DNA from: Pseudomonas sp. MYb60
Lineage (GTDB): Bacteria > Pseudomonadota > Gammaproteobacteria > Pseudomonadales > Pseudomonadaceae
Assembly: GCF_002979555.1 (NCBI RefSeq)
Contig: NZ_PCOZ01000011.1
Location: forward strand, 86,593-150,592
DNA: 64,000 nt
Direction of reading: 5' to 3'
Shown: one piece after another, positions 61,436 through 64,000 of the stretch
Layout: the number at the start of each line of letters is the position of its first letter
How positions within the stretch are numbered: the first letter of the stretch is position 1
Position numbers and translations under genes: made by a program
The notes under the pieces: model-generated
Seen by the model: the letters and a program-made list of their open reading frames with translations, nothing else
Told to the model about the DNA's origin: nothing
Databases searched by the model: none

Positions 61436-61473
61436 AGTGTGGGAGCTGTCGAGCCCCAGCGAGGCTGCAAAGG
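61436..61473 (+). repeat. REP-like sequence right of the Fic gene
   Basis: AGTGTGGGAGCTGTCGAGCC then CCAGCGAGGCTGCAAAGG, the direct-repeat partner of the copy at 59596. Confidence 0.7.
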
Positions 61474-61501
61474 AATTACCCGCTAACCCCACCCACCCGC
61501 A

Positions 61502-62158
61502 TCACCGCTGCAACCGAACCCGCTTCTTCTTCGCATGAAAATGCCGAAAATGTGCATCCTGCGCCGCCGCCAGCAACTCCCGATCCCCACGCGTATCGCC
61601 CCAGGCCCGCAGCCGATATTCCCCCAGGTCTCCATACACCGCCTCAAGCCTGAGCACCTTGTTCTCACAGCGGCAGTTATTCCCGGTGAGCTTACCGGTC
61701 AGCACCCCATCGACCACCTCAAGCTCAGTCCCGATCAACTTGATCCCCAGCCGATTGGCAAACGGCTGCAACACCAACGCCGGCGACGCCGAACACAACG
61801 TCACCTCCGCCCCGGAACCCAATTCCTGCTCCACCGACAGCACGCCTGCCGGCCGCATCAACCGCGCCCAGTTTTTCTGGCAATACTCCTCAGCCTTCTG
61901 CTGCACCCACGCCTTCTCCACCCCGGTCATGAAGGTGCGGATCAACTGCGCCTTCAACTCATCCCGGCTGATCCGCTGCAGCAAAAAGCGCAGCCCAGGT
62001 ACGGCCAGCTTGACCATCCGGCCATAAAACTCACCGGGGCCAAAGGCAAACTTGAGGAAGGGTACGAAACTGTCGTGGTGGGTCAGCGTGCCGTCGAAGT
62101 CAAAGACGGAAAGTACTTTGGCGTCAGCGGGGCCGGCTTCAAGCATGTCTGGGTTCAC
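61502..62158 (-). CDS. HAD-family phosphatase (HAD-IB, SerB-like)
   Basis: 218 residues. Motif I FDFDGTLTHHDSF near 19-31 with the nucleophile and acid aspartates, motif II LCSASPALVLQ near 121-131 and motif III GDTRGDRELL near 190-199. This is the HAD-IB subgroup (phosphoserine-phosphatase or CicA-like), substrate unknown. The start is GTG at 62158 with GAGGCCAACCC upstream; an ATG four codons later is also possible. The C-terminal tail KKKRVRLQR is strongly basic. Confidence 0.87.
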   Translation of the reverse strand: MNPDMLEAGPADAKVLSVFDFDGTLTHHDSFVPFLKFAFGPGEFYGRMVKLAVPGLRFLLQRISRDELKAQLIRTFMTGVEKAWVQQKAEEYCQKNWARLMRPAGVLSVEQELGSGAEVTLCSASPALVLQPFANRLGIKLIGTELEVVDGVLTGKLTGNNCRCENKVLRLEAVYGDLGEYRLRAWGDTRGDRELLAAAQDAHFRHFHAKKKRVRLQR

Positions 62159-62218
62159 GGGTTGGCCTCGGTCCTATCGGGTATTTTTTGAGTGTGCATC
62201 AGGTGTGACAGCAGGAGT

Positions 62219-62935
62219 TTACTCGCGTGCCAATCTTCCGATCTTGGCGTAAAGCCCTGCGGTGAAGGCATCCCGGTCACTCGACCGGTGACAACGCTGA
62301 TGGCAGTTGGGGCACAAGGCTACAGCATTGGTGATGCGATCCGAACCCTTCTGGGCTAGGTGCTTGACGTGATGTACTTCAAGAAATGGCTGGCCGTTGT
62401 CTAGGTTGAACGGCGCATCTAGGCCACAACCTTCACAAATACCCGCCGCCTGCTGACGCACCCAAGCACGTACTTCCGGATCGCGGACGTAGGATGTGCT
62501 GGTTGTACTGACCTGTTGCGGCTTGGTGATGCCTTCGGGCCTAGTCTTGATGGGTTTGCTTTGCAGCTTTGCCGCGCGCTGTTCCAATAACGCTTCATCA
62601 AAAGTGGGGGCGTTGTCTTGAGATTCAACGATGCCGCGTTGTTCAAGCATTCGACGAATACGAGAGACGATTCCCGAGCCGACATTATTTGCAGCTGTGT
62701 AACCCGCAATTGGCGTTTGATTCAGCGTTTCAAATACAGCAGAAATATTGCGCATGCGGTAGTCGACCGACGCCAAGGATCGAGCGCTTAGAGCGCTTTC
62801 GCGCAGCAGCTCGTGTTCAGCTTTCTTGTTAAGCTGCTGGCCGAGACTTTCCAATTTCAACATTTTCAGGTAGCCATCGACGGACGCTTCAAGCTCCTGA
62901 TCGCTCCATCCGGTGTTACTTTTTTTTGTATCCAT
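62219..62935 (-). CDS. HNH endonuclease with ScoMcrA-like N-terminal domain
   Basis: 238 residues. The N-terminal region (10-95: GWSDQELEASVDGYLKMLKL, RMRNISAVFETLNQTPIAGY) matches the head domain seen in ScoMcrA-like restriction proteins. The C-terminal HNH/beta-beta-alpha-metal unit has C167-x2-C170, catalytic-type HH at 188-189 (LEVHHVKHLAQKGSDRITNA) and CPNCH at 208-212. This suggests a DNA-cleaving enzyme, perhaps a modification-dependent defence nuclease. No methyltransferase or specificity gene is adjacent. Slightly lower GC than core genes. Confidence 0.85.
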   Translation of the reverse strand: MDTKKSNTGWSDQELEASVDGYLKMLKLESLGQQLNKKAEHELLRESALSARSLASVDYRMRNISAVFETLNQTPIAGYTAANNVGSGIVSRIRRMLEQRGIVESQDNAPTFDEALLEQRAAKLQSKPIKTRPEGITKPQQVSTTSTSYVRDPEVRAWVRQQAAGICEGCGLDAPFNLDNGQPFLEVHHVKHLAQKGSDRITNAVALCPNCHQRCHRSSDRDAFTAGLYAKIGRLARE

Positions 62936-63051
62936 ACAGCCGCCGAGAGTAGAAAACCCTCGGACGATACTGAGTAGCCATTATTGAGTCTACGAAATTT
63001 CCTACACTCCCGCAGGAGTTGGCTGTCGCTTGCTTTGGTGGATTCGCTGCT

Positions 63052-63588
63052 TCATTCGGAAACCCTGAATGAGCTTTCTCCACTACGAAGCCCCTGCGCT
63101 TCACTTCGATAGATTCGCCTCACCAATAAATACGGCATATCCCGAAGCCGAATCCAGCCTTCATCCTGCCAATGCAGAAGGTTTAATGACATCTCCGGCC
63201 AATCCAACATGCTTAACAACGGCTGCTCTACTGCTCTTGGCTGGTGCTCGTCGCGCAATGTCGGAATAACTTCATGAGTGAGCCAATTTCGTAGCCGTCT
63301 GTTCTCTGGCGCGTAGTGATAGACCAGCAGCGCATAGGCGCCGGACTCGCTGATCATCAACATTTCTTCCGGTTGACCGTGGTACAGCAATCGCAGGGTG
63401 TGTTTCTGATCCTCGTCGAGCTTACGAGTCGTCCGTTCATCCAGGTAGTGGCCCATCAAACGTCCAAAATCGCGCGCGTAGAACCATGCTTGGTTTTCTA
63501 TAAGAAGGGCGTGGAGTTGAAGAGAGTGACGCGTAAAAACGATGGCAATCAAGGGCTCAGGCGTGGCTGCCTTTTTGGCAGCCGGCAA
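63052..63588 (-). CDS. Bro-N-domain protein, antirepressor-like
   Basis: 178 residues. The Bro-N fold is visible as ENQAWFYARDFGRLMGHYLD (32-50 region), LMISESGAYALLVYHYAPEN near 76-96 and LRNWLTHEVIPTLRDEH near 99-115. Bro-N proteins of phages bind DNA or act as antirepressors; this type is scattered in Pseudomonas chromosomes without a prophage. The only in-frame start in a usable place is TTG at 63588 with no clear ribosome site, so the true start is uncertain or the 5' end has been altered. Confidence 0.75.
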   Translation of the reverse strand: MPAAKKAATPEPLIAIVFTRHSLQLHALLIENQAWFYARDFGRLMGHYLDERTTRKLDEDQKHTLRLLYHGQPEEMLMISESGAYALLVYHYAPENRRLRNWLTHEVIPTLRDEHQPRAVEQPLLSMLDWPEMSLNLLHWQDEGWIRLRDMPYLLVRRIYRSEAQGLRSGESSFRVSE

Positions 63589-63872
63589 GTTGAGCAGATA
63601 TTGGCTAGGAATTTCCTATGACCTCTACGTGATTTTCGGAAGGGCAAAAGCCCAACGTAGAGACGGATTAAGAAACTCCAACTGGCTTGCCTCAAGACAT
63701 ACGCACCGCCTGACGGAGGTCGGATGGATGTTAAACTGTGTGATTGAGACAAACATCTACGTTGGGCGTTTCTTAGGCCCCGGCGGACGATGCTATTCAA
63801 TGACTAAAACCCGATCAACCGTGCAACGGATGATCTATGCGTAAGACCGATCCGATCGAGACAAACGCGCAT
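63589..63872. promoter_or_regulatory. Gene-free gap with nested inverted repeats, between the Bro-N gene and nrdB
   Basis: No convincing gene. CTCTACGT (63623-63630) pairs with ACGTAGAG (63655-63662) around an inner GGGC-AAAA-GCCC hairpin. GCCCAACGTAGA (63650-63661) also pairs perfectly with TCTACGTTGGGC at 63755-63766; adjacent TAAGAAAC (63669-63676) pairs with GTTTCTTA (63768-63775). The two foldings exclude each other. The rest is moderately AT-rich. Confidence 0.55.
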
Positions 63873-63899
63873 AAAAAAAGCCCTGAACGAGTCAGGGCT
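63873..63899 (-). terminator. Rho-independent terminator after nrdB
   Basis: On the minus strand, AGCCCTGA/TCAGGGCT around a five-base loop is followed by seven T residues, 25 bases after the nrdB stop. Confidence 0.92.
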
Positions 63900-63923
63900 T
63901 CTTGAGGTGACTTGGCGCTGGAA

Positions 63924-64000
63924 TCAATCCCAGCTCAACGCGCCACCGGTCTGATACTCGATCACGCGGGTCTCAAAGAAGTTTTTCTCTTTCTTCAAGT
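63924..64000 (-). CDS. nrdB: Ribonucleoside-diphosphate reductase small subunit, C-terminal end only
   Basis: Partial: only the last 25 codons lie in the window, and the gene starts beyond the right edge. They read KKEKNFFETRVIEYQTGGAL followed by SWD and TGA at the complement of 63924-63926. This is the conserved tail of class Ia NrdB in Pseudomonas, the peptide that docks on the large subunit. The terminator follows directly. Confidence 0.9.
   Translation of the reverse strand, partial: LKKEKNFFETRVIEYQTGGALSWD

Noticed and set aside
59596..61473. REP-like copies as CRISPR or insertion-sequence ends
   Set aside because: Only two copies with unrelated spacing, no transposase and no target-site duplication; they match the REP style found across the window.
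63734..63750. CTGTGTGATTGAGACA as an SOS box for the Bro-N gene
   Set aside because: The right half is GACA, not ACAG, so the LexA palindrome is not present.

Overview
The window is chromosomal DNA of a Pseudomonas of the P. fluorescens type. Four things support this. The glucose locus (gtsBCD-oprB-mutarotase, then hexR divergent from zwf-pgl-eda) has the Pseudomonas Entner-Doudoroff arrangement. phaJ1, a lipase-like gene and tandem fadD2-fadD1 have the order known from Pseudomonas. The DNA is GC-rich. Many short palindromes of the GTGGGAGGGGGCTTGCCCCC type, the REP/REPIN repeats typical of fluorescent pseudomonads, lie between genes. No rRNA, tRNA, CRISPR array, transposase or replication origin was recognised.

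Layout. 1-8.8 kb: glucose uptake (end of gtsB, gtsC, gtsD, oprB), a hexose-6-phosphate mutarotase, the HexR repressor and the zwf-pgl-eda operon. 8.8-16.5 kb: class V aminotransferase, two small proteins, phaJ1, an alpha/beta hydrolase and two acyl-CoA ligases. 16.5-25 kb: CsbD stress protein, YihY membrane protein, peptide deformylase, exported methyltransferase, GNAT enzyme, BdlA-like chemotaxis transducer, MFS carrier and glutathione transferase. 25-28.3 kb: gluconate regulon gntR/gntK/gntT with three near-identical operators. 28.4-39.3 kb: alaC, small stress or antibiotic-type enzymes including a truncated ECF sigma gene, four LysR genes each beside a divergent partner or partners, a PACE efflux protein and the 5-oxoprolinase genes pxpABC. 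39.3-49.5 kb: ZntB-like transporter, chemoreceptor, GAF histidine kinase, PepSY protein, GlpQ, a CTP-synthase-like amidotransferase with its LysR regulator, a MASE2-GGDEF diguanylate cyclase and a TetR repressor. 49.6-59.6 kb: metallo-beta-lactamase-fold hydrolase, an amidase remnant, an HTH gene behind a LexA-type SOS box, a CoiA-like zinc protein, an MFS carrier, and an amino-acid ABC transporter with an ArgH-type lyase broken by one in-frame stop. 59.6-64 kb: accessory region with a Fic protein, a HAD phosphatase, an HNH endonuclease and a Bro-N protein, ending in the 3' end of nrdB.

How the genes work together. Glucose enters through OprB and the Gts ABC importer. It is oxidised by Zwf and Pgl and split by Eda, with HexR controlling the divergent promoter region. 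Gluconate enters through GntT and is phosphorylated by GntK under GntR. Fatty acids are activated by FadD1/FadD2, and PhaJ1 links beta-oxidation to hydroxyacyl-CoA.

The most unusual items are: the Fic gene, with a repeated TTATCGTTTT-type motif upstream and same-orientation REP-like copies on both sides; the SOS-box-controlled HTH gene; the single-stop ArgH pseudogene; the truncated sigma factor; a nested RNA-leader-like structure before a 107-residue unknown protein; and nested inverted repeats between the Bro-N gene and nrdB. None of these amounts to proof of a new system. The Fic/HNH/Bro-N stretch is the best candidate for follow-up.
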